In this document: positions 31,423-40,422 of the stretch, in pieces
Layout: every line of letters starts with the position of its first letter
Position numbering within the stretch: the stretch's first letter is position 1
Source: Roseburia_C amylophila
Lineage (GTDB): Bacteria > Bacillota > Clostridia > Lachnospirales > Lachnospiraceae
Direction of reading: 5' to 3'
NCBI RefSeq assembly: GCF_025567465.1
Contig: NZ_JAOQKI010000022.1
Location: 1 to 45,713, forward strand
Length of the DNA stretch: 45,713 nt
The notes under the pieces: generated by a model
Database searches by the model: none
Seen by the model: the letters and a program-made list of their open reading frames with translations, nothing else
Told to the model about the DNA's origin: nothing
Made by a program: the position numbers and the translations under genes

Positions 31423-33078
31423 GTGAAAATGAAAAGAAAACAGATTGGTATGCTGGTATTTATTGCGATTATTGTGATACTTATGGTCGTAACAAGCCAG
31501 ACACCAGGAACAATTGCTGATGCTGACAGCTATCAGTGTAAAGTCTATGCAACGATTTTATCTTTGCTTCCGCCGGTTATTGCAATCGGACTGGCATTGA
31601 TTACCAAAGAGGTTTATACCTCACTTCTGGCAGGAATTATTGTAGGTGGTTTACTGTATTCCAATTTTAACCTTGAATTAATGTTAAATACCATTTTATT
31701 CCAGGAAGAAGGTGGTATGATATACAAACTGTCAGATGCAGGAAATGTGGGAATTTTAGTATTCCTTGTCATGCTTGGCATTTTGGTATCCCTTCTTAAC
31801 CGTGCAGGTGGTTCTGCCGCATTTGGAAAGTGGGCATCCCGGCATATTAAAACCAGAATCGGAGCGCAGATTTCCGTTATGATTCTTGGTGTATTGATTT
31901 TCGTGGATGATTATTTTAACTGTCTGACCGTAGGAAGTGTAATGCGTCCGGTTACAGACCGGCACAAGGTGTCCCGTGCAAAATTATCTTATATTATTGA
32001 TGCAACGGCAGCACCGGTATGTATCATCGCACCAATCAGTTCCTGGGCAGCAGCAGTTACTTCTTCTGTTCCGGCAGATTCCGGAATCAATGGATTTGCG
32101 GTATTTATCCAGACAATTCCATATAACTTATATGCATTGCTGACATTGGTAATGTTAATTGGAATTACTCTTTTGCGCGTGGATTTCGGACCGATGAAAA
32201 CCCATGAAATGAATGCAATCAAAGGTGATTTGTTTACCACACCGGGAAGACCGTATGAAGATAATGAAGAGGAAGTTGTAAAAGAAAACTCTCACGTACT
32301 GGATTTGATTCTTCCGGTAGCTGTGTTGATTGTAAGCTGTATCGTAGCCATGATTTATACCGGTGGCTTCTTCAGCGGAACTTCCTTTGTAGAGGCATTC
32401 TCTGGCTGTGATGCTTCCGTCGGACTGGTTCTTGGCGGCGCAGTAACACTTGTATTTACTTTTATCTATTACATGTTGCGTGATGTTTTATCCTTTAAGG
32501 AATTTACCGAATGTATTCCGGAAGGATTTAAGGCGATGATTGCTCCGATTCTGATTCTGACTATGGCATGGACCTTATCCGGAATGACCAATCTCTTAGG
32601 AGCAAAAGTATTCGTGGCTGATCTGGTAGCAAATTCAGCAAATGCAATGCAGGGCTTCCTGCCAATGATTATCTTCCTGGTAGCAGCGTTCTTAGCATTT
32701 GCAACCGGAACCTCCTGGGGAACCTTCAGTATTCTGATTCCGATTGTCCTTGGTGTATTCCCAAGCGGACAGATGATGGTAATCTCCATTGCGTCCTGTC
32801 TGGCAGGAGCAGTTTGTGGAGACCATTGCTCACCGATTTCAGATACCACAATTATGGCATCTGCCGGTGGCCACTGTGAGCATGTTAACCATGTAGCAAC
32901 CCAGCTTCCGTATGCATTGACAGTTGCAGCAGTCTGCTTACTGGGCTATTTCCTGATTGGTATCCTGCAGGCAGCAGGACTGGCAGGAATTTCATGGCTG
33001 GCACTTCCGGTTTGTATCGTGGTATTAATTGGCGTATTATTCGTAATTCGTTCCAGAACAGGACGGGAAGAAATTTAA
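31423..33078 (+). CDS. NhaC-family Na+/H+ antiporter
   Basis: The polytopic membrane protein (551 residues from the preferred GTG start) has GILVFLVMLGILVSLLNRAG, FVDDYFNCLTVGSVMRPVTD and ISSWAAAVTS in the first half and FATGTSWGTFSILIPIV and CGDHCSPISDTT in the second, the signatures of the NhaC group. It would exchange Na+ or a small organic anion pair against protons. The GTG at 31423 has GGAG nine bases upstream; the ATG at 31408 (556 residues) has none, though it cannot be excluded. It follows the rsmH-like gene by 37 bases and is ended by the terminator at 33092. Confidence 0.85.
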   Translation: MKMKRKQIGMLVFIAIIVILMVVTSQTPGTIADADSYQCKVYATILSLLPPVIAIGLALITKEVYTSLLAGIIVGGLLYSNFNLELMLNTILFQEEGGMIYKLSDAGNVGILVFLVMLGILVSLLNRAGGSAAFGKWASRHIKTRIGAQISVMILGVLIFVDDYFNCLTVGSVMRPVTDRHKVSRAKLSYIIDATAAPVCIIAPISSWAAAVTSSVPADSGINGFAVFIQTIPYNLYALLTLVMLIGITLLRVDFGPMKTHEMNAIKGDLFTTPGRPYEDNEEEVVKENSHVLDLILPVAVLIVSCIVAMIYTGGFFSGTSFVEAFSGCDASVGLVLGGAVTLVFTFIYYMLRDVLSFKEFTECIPEGFKAMIAPILILTMAWTLSGMTNLLGAKVFVADLVANSANAMQGFLPMIIFLVAAFLAFATGTSWGTFSILIPIVLGVFPSGQMMVISIASCLAGAVCGDHCSPISDTTIMASAGGHCEHVNHVATQLPYALTVAAVCLLGYFLIGILQAAGLAGISWLALPVCIVVLIGVLFVIRSRTGREEI

Positions 33079-33091
33079 AAGATAAAAAAGA

Positions 33092-33126
33092 AAATGCGGG
33101 ATACGGAATTGGTGTCCCGCATTTTT
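33092..33126 (+). terminator. Intrinsic terminator after the antiporter gene
   Basis: AAATGCGGGATAC and GTGTCCCGCATTT form a 13-bp stem (33092-33104 with 33112-33124, one T-G), followed by T residues. Confidence 0.88.
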
Positions 33127-33205
33127 GTACAATAGAATCAATAATAAAAATAATTTGAAAATTTGAAACAAAAGAAACATAAAATAACAAAAAAGAGGAA
33201 AGAAA

Positions 33206-34006
33206 ATGTTTTGTACAAAATGTGGAAATGCATTACCGGTAAATGCAAAATTCTGTACCAAATGCGGAACGAAAGTAGAAGCTTTTCAGCCGGGAGCAAT
33301 CCAGCCAAATCCGGCACCGCAGAAAGCTTCAGTGCCACAGCCACAACAAAAAAAGAATGAGAAAGTAACAAAAACAAAGAACAGTGAAAAAATATCAAAT
33401 AAAAATAAGAATGAAACTGAGAAGAAATCCGGCTCCGGTGCCATGGTATATTTATTAATCGGTGCAGCAGTCCTTATTATTATTCTGATTGCAATTATTG
33501 TATTGTTATTTATCAAGGGCAATCAGCCGGCAAAGCAGGATGATATTACCGATAAGCCGGTGGTTACAACGGAGCAGACCACAGAGACGGAAATGTCTAC
33601 AGAGCAGACAGATAGGAAAGATGTAAGCGGACAGCAGGAAGCATCTGAGAAAACTTCCGAAGTAATAAATAAAGAAGATACAACCGGAAATGAGGACATG
33701 GGAACAGACGGAGCAGTTGGAGAAGAGGAAGCAGAATATATTCTTCCGGAGAGTGCCAGCCGATTATTAACGGAAGCTGATTTGGAGAATCTGACCCAGG
33801 AGGACCTTCGGATTGCCAGAAATGAAATCTATGCAAGACATGGAAGAAAATTCTTAGATGAAGGACTGCAGGAATATTTCAATGGAAAATCCTGGTACAA
33901 CGGAACCATTGAACCGGACGATTTCAAAGAAGATATGTTATCGGAAATAGAGAGAACCAATGAGGATACCATCGTAAATTATGAGACGAAGATGGGCTAT
34001 CGTTAG
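33206..34006 (+). CDS. Zinc-ribbon, single-membrane-helix YARHG-domain protein
   Basis: This 266-residue protein has a zinc ribbon at 1-22 (C-x2-C ... C-x2-C), a P/Q/K-rich linker, one membrane helix (about 80-105), an acidic T/E-rich stalk, and a C-terminal YARHG domain (about 200-262) with DLRIARNEIYARHGRKF and FNGKSWYNGTIEPDDF. The ribbon should face the cytoplasm and the YARHG domain the outside. The latter is an extracellular domain of unknown role, often in cell-wall or stress proteins. AAGAGGAAAG precedes the ATG. Confidence 0.85.
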   Translation: MFCTKCGNALPVNAKFCTKCGTKVEAFQPGAIQPNPAPQKASVPQPQQKKNEKVTKTKNSEKISNKNKNETEKKSGSGAMVYLLIGAAVLIIILIAIIVLLFIKGNQPAKQDDITDKPVVTTEQTTETEMSTEQTDRKDVSGQQEASEKTSEVINKEDTTGNEDMGTDGAVGEEEAEYILPESASRLLTEADLENLTQEDLRIARNEIYARHGRKFLDEGLQEYFNGKSWYNGTIEPDDFKEDMLSEIERTNEDTIVNYETKMGYR

Positions 34007-34046
34007 AAATAACATTCAATGAAACAGGAAAAGGGGTAGAACAGAT

Positions 34047-35543
34047 ATGCCATGTACAACCATTTTAGTAGGGAAAAAAGCTTCTTATAATGGAGCAACC
34101 ATAATTGCACGAAATGATGATTCCGGTGCCGGACATTTTACACCTAAGAAATATGTGGTAATTCATCCGGAAGAACAGCCGACAATCTATCAGTCGGTAT
34201 TATCTCATGTGAAAATAGAATTGCCGGAGCATCCGATGCGTTACACGGCAATGCCGAATGCAGTAGATGGAGAGGGAATCTGGGCTGCCTGTGGAGTCAA
34301 TGAGGCAAAGGTTGCCATGACTGCAACAGAGACCATAACTTCCAATCCCCGCGTCTTAGGAGCAGATCCTCTGGTGACCTACCATCCGGCAGAAAATGGC
34401 AGGGAAGAGATTATCGGCGGCATTGGAGAAGAGGATATTGTATACATTGTGCTTCCGTACATTCACAGTGCAAGAGAGGGTGTCATTCGCCTGGGCAGTT
34501 TGTTGGAGCAGTATGGAACCTATGAGATGAATGGAATTGCATTTCAGGATAAGGATGAAATCTGGTGGCTTGAGACCATTGGCGGACATCACTGGATGGC
34601 AGGAAGAGTGCCGGATGATGTCTATGTGGTAATGCCAAACCAGCTGGGACTTGACACCTTTGATTTAGAGGATGCCCTTACTACACAGAAGGACTATATG
34701 TGCTCAAAGGATTTGCGGGAATTTATTGAAGAAAATCATCTGAATCTTTCTTTGGATGGCAGCTTAAATCCAAGAGATGCATTTGGTTCCCATGATGATT
34801 CCGATCATGTATACAATACACCAAGAGCCTGGTTTATGGAGCGTTATCTCAACCCACATACCTATAAATGGGATGGGGAGCAGGCTGATTATACGCCGGC
34901 ATCCGATGATATTCCATGGTGCTTAAAACCGGAGAAAAAGGTAACAATCGAAGATGTAAAATATGTATTATCCGCACATTTTCAGGGAACACCGTATGAC
35001 CCGTATGGTTCTTATGGGGAAAAATCCATGAAAGGCGCATTCCGTTCCATTGGAGTTAACCGGAATGATTTTCTTTCTGTGATTGAAATGCGGCCGGAGC
35101 AGGCGGACATTACCGAAAATACAGGAAACATCATACAGTGGGTAGCATTTGCATCAAATGTATTTAATGTGCTGGTTCCGTTTTACGGTGAAGTGGAGAT
35201 AACGCCGGAATATGTATCCAATACCACCGGAGAAGTTTCTACAGATAATTTCTACTGGGCAAGCCGTATGATTGCAGCTATGGCAGATGCCTCTTATCAC
35301 AGATCCCTTTTTCACATCGAACGCTACCAGATGCATGTGATGGCAAAAGGGCGGGAACTGCTGCATACCTATGATGCACTTCTGGCAGAAGAAAAGGACG
35401 CAGCAAACAGACAGAAACTGATGCAGCAGGCAAATAATGCGATAGCAGAAATGCTTAAGAAAGAGACACAGGATACTTTGGATAAAGTGCTGTTTGAATT
35501 AAGCAGCCAGATGAAAAATGCATATTCACGTTCGGATGCATGA
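34047..35543 (+). CDS. C69-family dipeptidase (PepD type)
   Basis: This 498-residue protein starts MPCTTILVGKKASYNGATI; the cysteine at position 3 is the expected N-terminal nucleophile of the Ntn-hydrolase C69 dipeptidases after processing. IIARNDDSG, GVNEAKVAMTATETITSN, WWLETIGGHHW and DIIQWVAF-like (NIIQWVAFAS) blocks fit the family. No signal peptide is present, so it is cytosolic and would split a broad range of dipeptides. AAAGGGG precedes the start. The stop region is followed closely by a MutS-like gene. Confidence 0.9.
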   Translation: MPCTTILVGKKASYNGATIIARNDDSGAGHFTPKKYVVIHPEEQPTIYQSVLSHVKIELPEHPMRYTAMPNAVDGEGIWAACGVNEAKVAMTATETITSNPRVLGADPLVTYHPAENGREEIIGGIGEEDIVYIVLPYIHSAREGVIRLGSLLEQYGTYEMNGIAFQDKDEIWWLETIGGHHWMAGRVPDDVYVVMPNQLGLDTFDLEDALTTQKDYMCSKDLREFIEENHLNLSLDGSLNPRDAFGSHDDSDHVYNTPRAWFMERYLNPHTYKWDGEQADYTPASDDIPWCLKPEKKVTIEDVKYVLSAHFQGTPYDPYGSYGEKSMKGAFRSIGVNRNDFLSVIEMRPEQADITENTGNIIQWVAFASNVFNVLVPFYGEVEITPEYVSNTTGEVSTDNFYWASRMIAAMADASYHRSLFHIERYQMHVMAKGRELLHTYDALLAEEKDAANRQKLMQQANNAIAEMLKKETQDTLDKVLFELSSQMKNAYSRSDA

Positions 35544-35581
35544 CAGAGAAGGGCACAATAGAGAAAAGGAGCGTAAGTGGA

Positions 35582-37177
35582 ATGCAGACAGATTTTCATT
35601 TATTATATCCACCGGATTATGACCGGAACAAAGCCGTTCCCATGAAGGATTATAAATTTATCCACGCATTAAAAATTGATGCTATGGTAATACTGATTAA
35701 GGAAAGTTACCGGGGAGTGGCAGACCTTTCACTGGAAAATTTCTTCTCTACAGATGAGCGAGTATTAGAGTATCGTCTGGGCGTAGTAGAAGATCTGGTG
35801 GAAAATCCATCACTTTATGAGGTATTTTGCAAGGCGGTATCCATTATTTATAATATCAATGATATGCGAAGAGTATTAAACAGTGATTTTACGACGGATT
35901 CAGCCCTGCGTTCGGTGCGATATCTTGAAATGTATCAGGAAATTGTAAATCTGTTTGCGGATGCATTGGAAAAAGCAGAGATTCATTCGGAAGGTATGCA
36001 GAATTTCAAAAAAGAAATTCACTCAATCGTAGCAAGCAGCGAGTACCAGAGCCTGAATGAGGAACTTCCGAAAATGGAACTGAACTTCGGGCATATCAAA
36101 AGCGTAACCGTAGGTATTAATCTTGATGGCAATTTAAGACCGAAAGAAGCCGGACTGATTTCTGTCAATGAGGAGCAGTTCCATCCAGGAACTATCATGG
36201 ACCGGCTTTTGAAAAAAGGGAAAAAAGATAAATGGCATCTGATGTCGGCACTCTATCCACTGAGCCGGGTGCTGCACAATGATGAACAGGATGCTATAGA
36301 CTATTCCATGAATGCAGCTTTGCAGACTATTTTTGCAAAGCCGCTGAGGGAGTTTGAACCGCTGGTGCAGAATTATTATCACATTAATACAAATATGTTT
36401 ATTGCTTTATTGGATGATATCCGTTTTCTGACTGCCGGAGTAAAATTTATCCGTTCCATGAAAGAAAAGGGATTTGCCATGTGCAGACCGAAGATTGCAT
36501 CCATGCAGGAGAAACGCTGTGGGTTAAAGCATGTATACAATCCCATGCTGGCAGTGAATTCCGTAGAGGAAACAATTGTGTCTAATTCCTTTGAGCTGGA
36601 TGAAAAAGGAAGATTCTATCTGATAACCGGCCCAAATCACGGAGGGAAATCTATTTTTGCCTATTCCATCGGAATGGCGCAGGCGTTATTCCAACTGGGG
36701 CTGTTTGTTCCGGCAGAAGAGGCGGTAATGAGTCCGGTGTCTGGAATATTTACACATTTTCCATCCTCTGATGAGAATAATTATGGAATGGGCAGACTGG
36801 AAAGTGAGTGTGTAAGACTGAGTGAAATCATGAAACAACTGTCAGATACGGATATGCTGTTGATGGATGAATCTTTTTCCAGTACCAGTGGACTTGAGGC
36901 AGGCTACATAGCATCAGAGGTGCTGACCGGAATCGGAATTATCGGCTGCTGTGGCCTTTATGTGACCCATATTCATGATTTGACACAACAGCTGGATACC
37001 TATAATGAGCATCCGGAGAATAAAGGCAAAATCGATAATCTGGTGGCAATGATGGAAAGTAAAGAAGAGGGTACCCGGAGTTACCGGGTCATCCGGACGA
37101 CACCGGATGGCTTAAGTTATGCAAGAGATATTGCCAAACGTTATGGTCTGGATTTGGAAGATATTTTAAAAAGATAA
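35582..37177 (+). CDS. MutS-family ATPase without mismatch-recognition domain
   Basis: The 531-residue protein (from the preferred ATG) has a helical lever/clamp-like region and a C-terminal MutS ATPase with TGPNHGGKS (349-357; classic MutS has GPNMGGKS), LMDESFSSTSGLEAG (Walker B) and CGLYVTHIHDL. The N-terminal mismatch-binding domain and the Smr nuclease of MutS2 are both missing. Such stand-alone forms may act on unusual DNA or on ribosomes; no role is shown here. An earlier ATG at 35540 overlaps the dipeptidase stop, but AAGGAG lies properly spaced before 35582. Confidence 0.82.
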   Translation: MQTDFHLLYPPDYDRNKAVPMKDYKFIHALKIDAMVILIKESYRGVADLSLENFFSTDERVLEYRLGVVEDLVENPSLYEVFCKAVSIIYNINDMRRVLNSDFTTDSALRSVRYLEMYQEIVNLFADALEKAEIHSEGMQNFKKEIHSIVASSEYQSLNEELPKMELNFGHIKSVTVGINLDGNLRPKEAGLISVNEEQFHPGTIMDRLLKKGKKDKWHLMSALYPLSRVLHNDEQDAIDYSMNAALQTIFAKPLREFEPLVQNYYHINTNMFIALLDDIRFLTAGVKFIRSMKEKGFAMCRPKIASMQEKRCGLKHVYNPMLAVNSVEETIVSNSFELDEKGRFYLITGPNHGGKSIFAYSIGMAQALFQLGLFVPAEEAVMSPVSGIFTHFPSSDENNYGMGRLESECVRLSEIMKQLSDTDMLLMDESFSSTSGLEAGYIASEVLTGIGIIGCCGLYVTHIHDLTQQLDTYNEHPENKGKIDNLVAMMESKEEGTRSYRVIRTTPDGLSYARDIAKRYGLDLEDILKR

Positions 37178-37230
37178 AAGAGAAAATCCGTATCTTACTC
37201 CTGTTATATACGTATACTATTTGTTGGAAG

Positions 37231-37250
37231 ATTGCAACTAAGATAGCAAT
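37231..37250. promoter_or_regulatory. ATTGC-N10-GCAAT inverted repeat upstream of the FeoA gene
   Basis: The perfect five-base arms (37231-37235 and 37246-37250) lie about 15 bases after a TATACT box (37213-37218) and 50 before the start codon. It could be an operator for a metal regulator; the arms do not match a Fur or DtxR consensus I know. Confidence 0.3.
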
Positions 37251-37300
37251 TGACTAACAGGGCAGGTGAAAACTACAATAGGAGAAAAGGAGGAATTTCT

Positions 37301-37513
37301 ATGCAGGCATTGTCAAAAGCAACACCAGGTGAAACCTATACCATTCAGTGGATGTTTGGTCAGCCGGAAGTGCTTGATTTCTTGCATAGCCACTCTGTAG
37401 ATGAGGGGGAACGCATACAGCTCATCCAGAAAATGCGTGACTGTGTAATTATTGGGGCAAAAGACAGCAGATTTGCAATGGGAAATGAAATTGCAGACCG
37501 AATACAGGTGTAG
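37301..37513 (+). CDS. FeoA-domain protein
   Basis: This 70-residue SH3-like protein starts MQALSKATPGETYTIQWMFG and has a segment resembling GERIQLIQKMRDCVIIGAKDSRFAMG and IADRIQV at the end, the FeoA pattern. FeoA domains regulate or assemble the ferrous iron channel FeoB, but no feoB is beside it, so it is a solo FeoA. The start at 37301 has AAAGGAGG; an upstream ATG at 37250 has none. Confidence 0.8.
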   Translation: MQALSKATPGETYTIQWMFGQPEVLDFLHSHSVDEGERIQLIQKMRDCVIIGAKDSRFAMGNEIADRIQV

Positions 37514-37558
37514 GAAAATCGTATAAACGCGGGAAAATATTTTGTGGGTTATCCGCAT

Positions 37559-37598
37559 AAAAAAGGGAAGCAGTTCCGATGGAACGGCTTCCTTTTTT
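37559..37598. terminator. Bidirectional terminator between feoA-like gene and bioB
   Basis: AAAAAAGGGAAGC and GCTTCCTTTTTT flank an inner GTTCC/GGAAC stem with a short loop. The A run on one side and T run on the other allow termination in both directions. Confidence 0.88.
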
Positions 37599-37622
37599 CT
37601 ATCAAAGGTCCATAAGAATCTA

Positions 37623-38606
37623 TTATGCTTCTTTCCAGTAATCCGGAGTTACATCCCTGCCTAAATCTTCTAACAATTTCCGGTCACTTCTTATGGTAGC
37701 GCAGGCAACGGTAGTCAGCATATTTCCGGTAATGGTTGCAGATGCACCAGCCTGAAAAGCAGTTTCACCATCGTTGGTAAGCAGTGCACGGCCGGCAGCC
37801 AGACGGATATTTGCATCCGGATTGATATAACGGAAGAATGCGATGGTACGCAGAATATCATCTTCACTTAACTGCGGCAGATTTTCTAATGGAGTTCCCG
37901 GGATTGGCATTAAAGCATTGATTGGAATAGAATCAATTCCCAGTTCAGCTAAACTTACTGCCATATCCAGACGGTCTTCCCAGGTTTCGCCCATTCCGAT
38001 AATACCACCGGAGCAGGCGCACATGCCTTCCGCTTTTACTTTCTTTAAAGTTTCAATTTTCATATCGTAGGTATGGGTGGTGCAGATATTTGGAAAATTC
38101 CGGCGTGATGTTTCTATATTATGATGATAGCTGGTAACGCCTGCCTCATGAAGGCGGTGCAGTTGTTCTTCGTCTAAAAATCCCATGGAAGCACATAAAT
38201 CGATTTTGCATTCCCGATGCATGGATTCAAAGGCGTGAATGGCTTTTTCAAACTCCGGACCGGTCAGTGCTTTTCCCGCAGTTACGATAGAAAATCGGTC
38301 AACTCCTTCGCTTTCGTTCATTTTGCAGGCTTTGATAATATCTTCTTCTGGCAGGAAGTCATATACTTCACAGTTGGTATGGTTATGTGCAGACTGGGCA
38401 CAATATTTACAGTCTTCCGGACAGCGTCCGCTTCGTCCGTTTATGATAGAACATAAATCTACTTTATCTCCAATTCTTGCAGCACGGATTTTGTCGGCTC
38501 CTTCGCATAATTCCTTTAAATTGCAGGTAAGAAAAAAGGATAAATCATCCTCTCGCGTAATGCGTCGTCCGTCAATAATTTCCTGTGCCAGTGTCAGTGC
38601 ATCCAT
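37623..38606 (-). CDS. bioB: Biotin synthase BioB
   Basis: BioB is a radical-SAM enzyme that inserts sulfur into dethiobiotin. The 327-residue protein has CPEDCKYCAQ with the cluster cysteines C62, C66 and C69, the SIVTAGKALTG block, YHHNIETSRRNFPNICTTHTY and SGGIIGMGETWEDR, all standard. It stands alone with no bioADF neighbours, so the cell may take up dethiobiotin or keep the other genes elsewhere. AAGGAG precedes the ATG at 38606. The promoter carries a BirA-type operator. Confidence 0.95.
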   Translation of the reverse strand: MDALTLAQEIIDGRRITREDDLSFFLTCNLKELCEGADKIRAARIGDKVDLCSIINGRSGRCPEDCKYCAQSAHNHTNCEVYDFLPEEDIIKACKMNESEGVDRFSIVTAGKALTGPEFEKAIHAFESMHRECKIDLCASMGFLDEEQLHRLHEAGVTSYHHNIETSRRNFPNICTTHTYDMKIETLKKVKAEGMCACSGGIIGMGETWEDRLDMAVSLAELGIDSIPINALMPIPGTPLENLPQLSEDDILRTIAFFRYINPDANIRLAAGRALLTNDGETAFQAGASATITGNMLTTVACATIRSDRKLLEDLGRDVTPDYWKEA

Positions 38607-38647
38607 GGTTTGTCTCCTTTGTATCTGTGTGAATTTTACAGTTCTTT

Positions 38648-38676
38648 ATGATAAACAAAAATTAACTGAATGTCAA
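38648..38676 (-). promoter_or_regulatory. Promoter of bioB
   Basis: On the minus strand TTGACA (38671-38676) and TATCAT (38648-38653) are spaced by 17 bases, about 40 bases before the start codon. Confidence 0.8.
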
Positions 38677-38700
38677 CCTGAAATAAGATATGAGTTAACA
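38671..38700. promoter_or_regulatory. BirA-type biotin operator overlapping the bioB -35 box
   Basis: TGTCAAC (38671-38677) and GTTAACA (38694-38700) form an inverted repeat with 16 bases between. This is the arrangement of Firmicute BirA operators (TGTTAAC arms with the same spacing as I recall it), with one mismatch. The left arm covers the -35 box, so biotin-charged BirA would block transcription. Confidence 0.72.
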
Positions 38701-38724
38701 ATACGAGAAACAGGAGAAACTACA

Positions 38725-38814
38725 ATGGATGATAGATGCATGAAGAAAATTGCAGGAAGAAAGCTGCCAGGATATGATTGTAGAAATAGTGGAAATTGGT
38801 ATAATGAAAAGTAA
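38725..38814 (+). CDS. Possible 29-residue small protein
   Basis: An ATG at 38725 with CAGGAGAAA at the right distance opens a short frame (MDDRCMKKIAGRKLPGYDC and on to NWYNEK) ending at 38814. It is basic with two cysteines. It lies between the divergent bioB promoter and the MBL-fold gene, and the best promoter for that gene lies inside it. It could be a leader peptide, a small protein or chance. Confidence 0.3.
   Translation: MDDRCMKKIAGRKLPGYDCRNSGNWYNEK
38778..38805 (+). promoter_or_regulatory. Promoter of the MBL-fold gene
   Basis: A perfect TATAAT (38800-38805) lies 16 bases after TTGTAG (38778-38783). The leader to the TTG start at 38840 would be under 30 bases. Confidence 0.6.
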
Positions 38815-38839
38815 TGAGATAAGAAAAGGGGGATTCAAT

Positions 38840-39649
38840 TTGAAAGCAACTGTATTAGTAGATAATATAGGAACGGAAATTGCAACTGGAGAATGGGGGT
38901 TGAGCATTTATATCGAACAGGCAGGAAAAAATATACTGCTTGATACGGGTGCATCAAACCGTTTTCTGGTAAATGCAAAAGCATTGGAAAAGGATATCGG
39001 GGCAGTGGATTATGGGGTATTGTCCCATGCCCATTATGACCATGCAAATGGGATGCAGGCATTTTTTGAAGAAAATGAGAATGCGAAATTTTATCTTCAA
39101 AAGGGAACCGGTGAAAACTGTTATTTTAAGAAGTGGTTTATTCATAAATATATTGGAATTCCAAAACATATCTTAACCAGACAGAAGGATAGAATTGAAT
39201 ATGTGACCGGAAAGTACAAACTTTATGAAAATGTATATCTGATTCCCCATACGACAAAAGGTCTTGAGACAATCGGAGCCGCCAATAAAATGTATATCAG
39301 AGACGGCAGACGTTGGCGACCGGACGATTTCGCCCATGAACAAAGTCTTGTAATAGAGGAAGAGGATGGTCTTATTATTTTTAACAGCTGTTCGCATGGT
39401 GGCGCAGACAATATTATAAATGAGGTCAGCAAACTGTTTGAAAAGCCGGCAAAAATGATGATTGGTGGCTTCCACATTTTTCAAAAGGGGGAAACTGAAA
39501 TTCGGCAGTTGGCAGAAAAAATAAAGGCAACCGGTGTAAAAAAGATTTATACCGGTCACTGTACGGGAGGAAGAGCTTTTCGGATTCTACAGCAGGAGTT
39601 AGGCGATATGGTGGAGCAGTTAAAAGTTGGTCTCGTAATAGAAGCATAG
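38840..39649 (+). CDS. MBL-fold metallohydrolase
   Basis: This 269-residue protein has LLDTGASN (33-40), the metal motif SHAHYDHANG (H63, H65, D67, H68), NSCSHGGADN, and IYTGHCTGG near the end. The layout matches the archaeal/bacterial MJ0301-like group, annotated around dihydropterin or ribofuranosylaminobenzene phosphate synthesis; the real substrate is not known here. A TTG start at 38840 is preferred because AAAAGGGGG precedes it by seven bases; the in-frame ATGs at 38750 and 38804 lack such a site. No signal peptide is seen. Confidence 0.8.
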   Translation: MKATVLVDNIGTEIATGEWGLSIYIEQAGKNILLDTGASNRFLVNAKALEKDIGAVDYGVLSHAHYDHANGMQAFFEENENAKFYLQKGTGENCYFKKWFIHKYIGIPKHILTRQKDRIEYVTGKYKLYENVYLIPHTTKGLETIGAANKMYIRDGRRWRPDDFAHEQSLVIEEEDGLIIFNSCSHGGADNIINEVSKLFEKPAKMMIGGFHIFQKGETEIRQLAEKIKATGVKKIYTGHCTGGRAFRILQQELGDMVEQLKVGLVIEA

Positions 39650-39694
39650 ATATTTCAAAAGAAATAAAGGAAGTAACAGGAAAGGAATCAACAG

Positions 39695-40414
39695 ATGAAA
39701 AAATACAAAATCACAGATATTATTGAGGATGAATTCGGCTGTGAAGGACGGCCGGAAGGGGAAGAACCGATGGTTACGATTCTTCTGGTGGATGATACCG
39801 GAAAACAGCGCAGCATCCGCATGGCGGATAAGCTGGCTTATGAAAAGAAACTGGATATCGGAGCGGAAATGGAGCTGCCGGAAGAAGAGATAATGACATT
39901 AAACGGAAAAGAATATAAAGTGAAAAAACTGCTTGGAAAGGGGAAAGGCGGCTATTCCTATCTTGTGACAGATGGGGAGAAGGAATATGTCCTGAAACAG
40001 ATTCACCATGAACCATGCAGTTATTATCAGTTTGATAATAAGTTAGAGGCTGAAAAAAGGGATTATAAACGGCTTATGGAAATTGGAATTACCATGCCAA
40101 AGCTGCTTGATATCGATGAAACACAGGAACGCATTTTAAAGGAATACATTCCGGGAGACACTGTCTATCAGCAGGTGGAAAAGGACGCACTGCCGGAAAT
40201 CTGCCTGCAACAGGTAAAAGAAATGTGCACAAAGTTATATGCTGCACATACAAATATTGATTATTTCCCTACAAATTTTATCCTGTGGCAAAATGTCCTC
40301 TATTATGTGGATTATGAGTGCAATGCCTATATGGAAGAATGGAATTTTGAAAACTGGGGAATCAAGTACTGGTCTAAGACAAAAGAATTCTTAGAATATG
40401 AACGGACCCATTAA
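39695..40414 (+). CDS. Small protein-kinase-like protein
   Basis: The 239-residue protein has an N-terminal 75-residue part with a beta-rich look and then a kinase-like fold: Gly loop GKGKGGYSYLV (81-91), the ATP lysine in VLKQI (K101), TNIDYFPTNFIL with D189 and N194 in the place of the catalytic loop, and YYVDYECN with D206 as the metal aspartate. It is shorter than Ser/Thr kinases and resembles the RIO/Bud32/aminoglycoside-kinase side of the superfamily. Substrate unknown. GGAAAGGA precedes the ATG. Confidence 0.65.
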   Translation: MKKYKITDIIEDEFGCEGRPEGEEPMVTILLVDDTGKQRSIRMADKLAYEKKLDIGAEMELPEEEIMTLNGKEYKVKKLLGKGKGGYSYLVTDGEKEYVLKQIHHEPCSYYQFDNKLEAEKRDYKRLMEIGITMPKLLDIDETQERILKEYIPGDTVYQQVEKDALPEICLQQVKEMCTKLYAAHTNIDYFPTNFILWQNVLYYVDYECNAYMEEWNFENWGIKYWSKTKEFLEYERTH

Positions 40415-40422
40415 TAGGACTT

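Noticed and set aside
38239..38814. 191-codon plus-strand frame overlapping bioB
   Set aside because: Most of it is antisense to bioB; only its last 30 codons (from 38725) have an independent start with a ribosome binding site, and these are listed separately.
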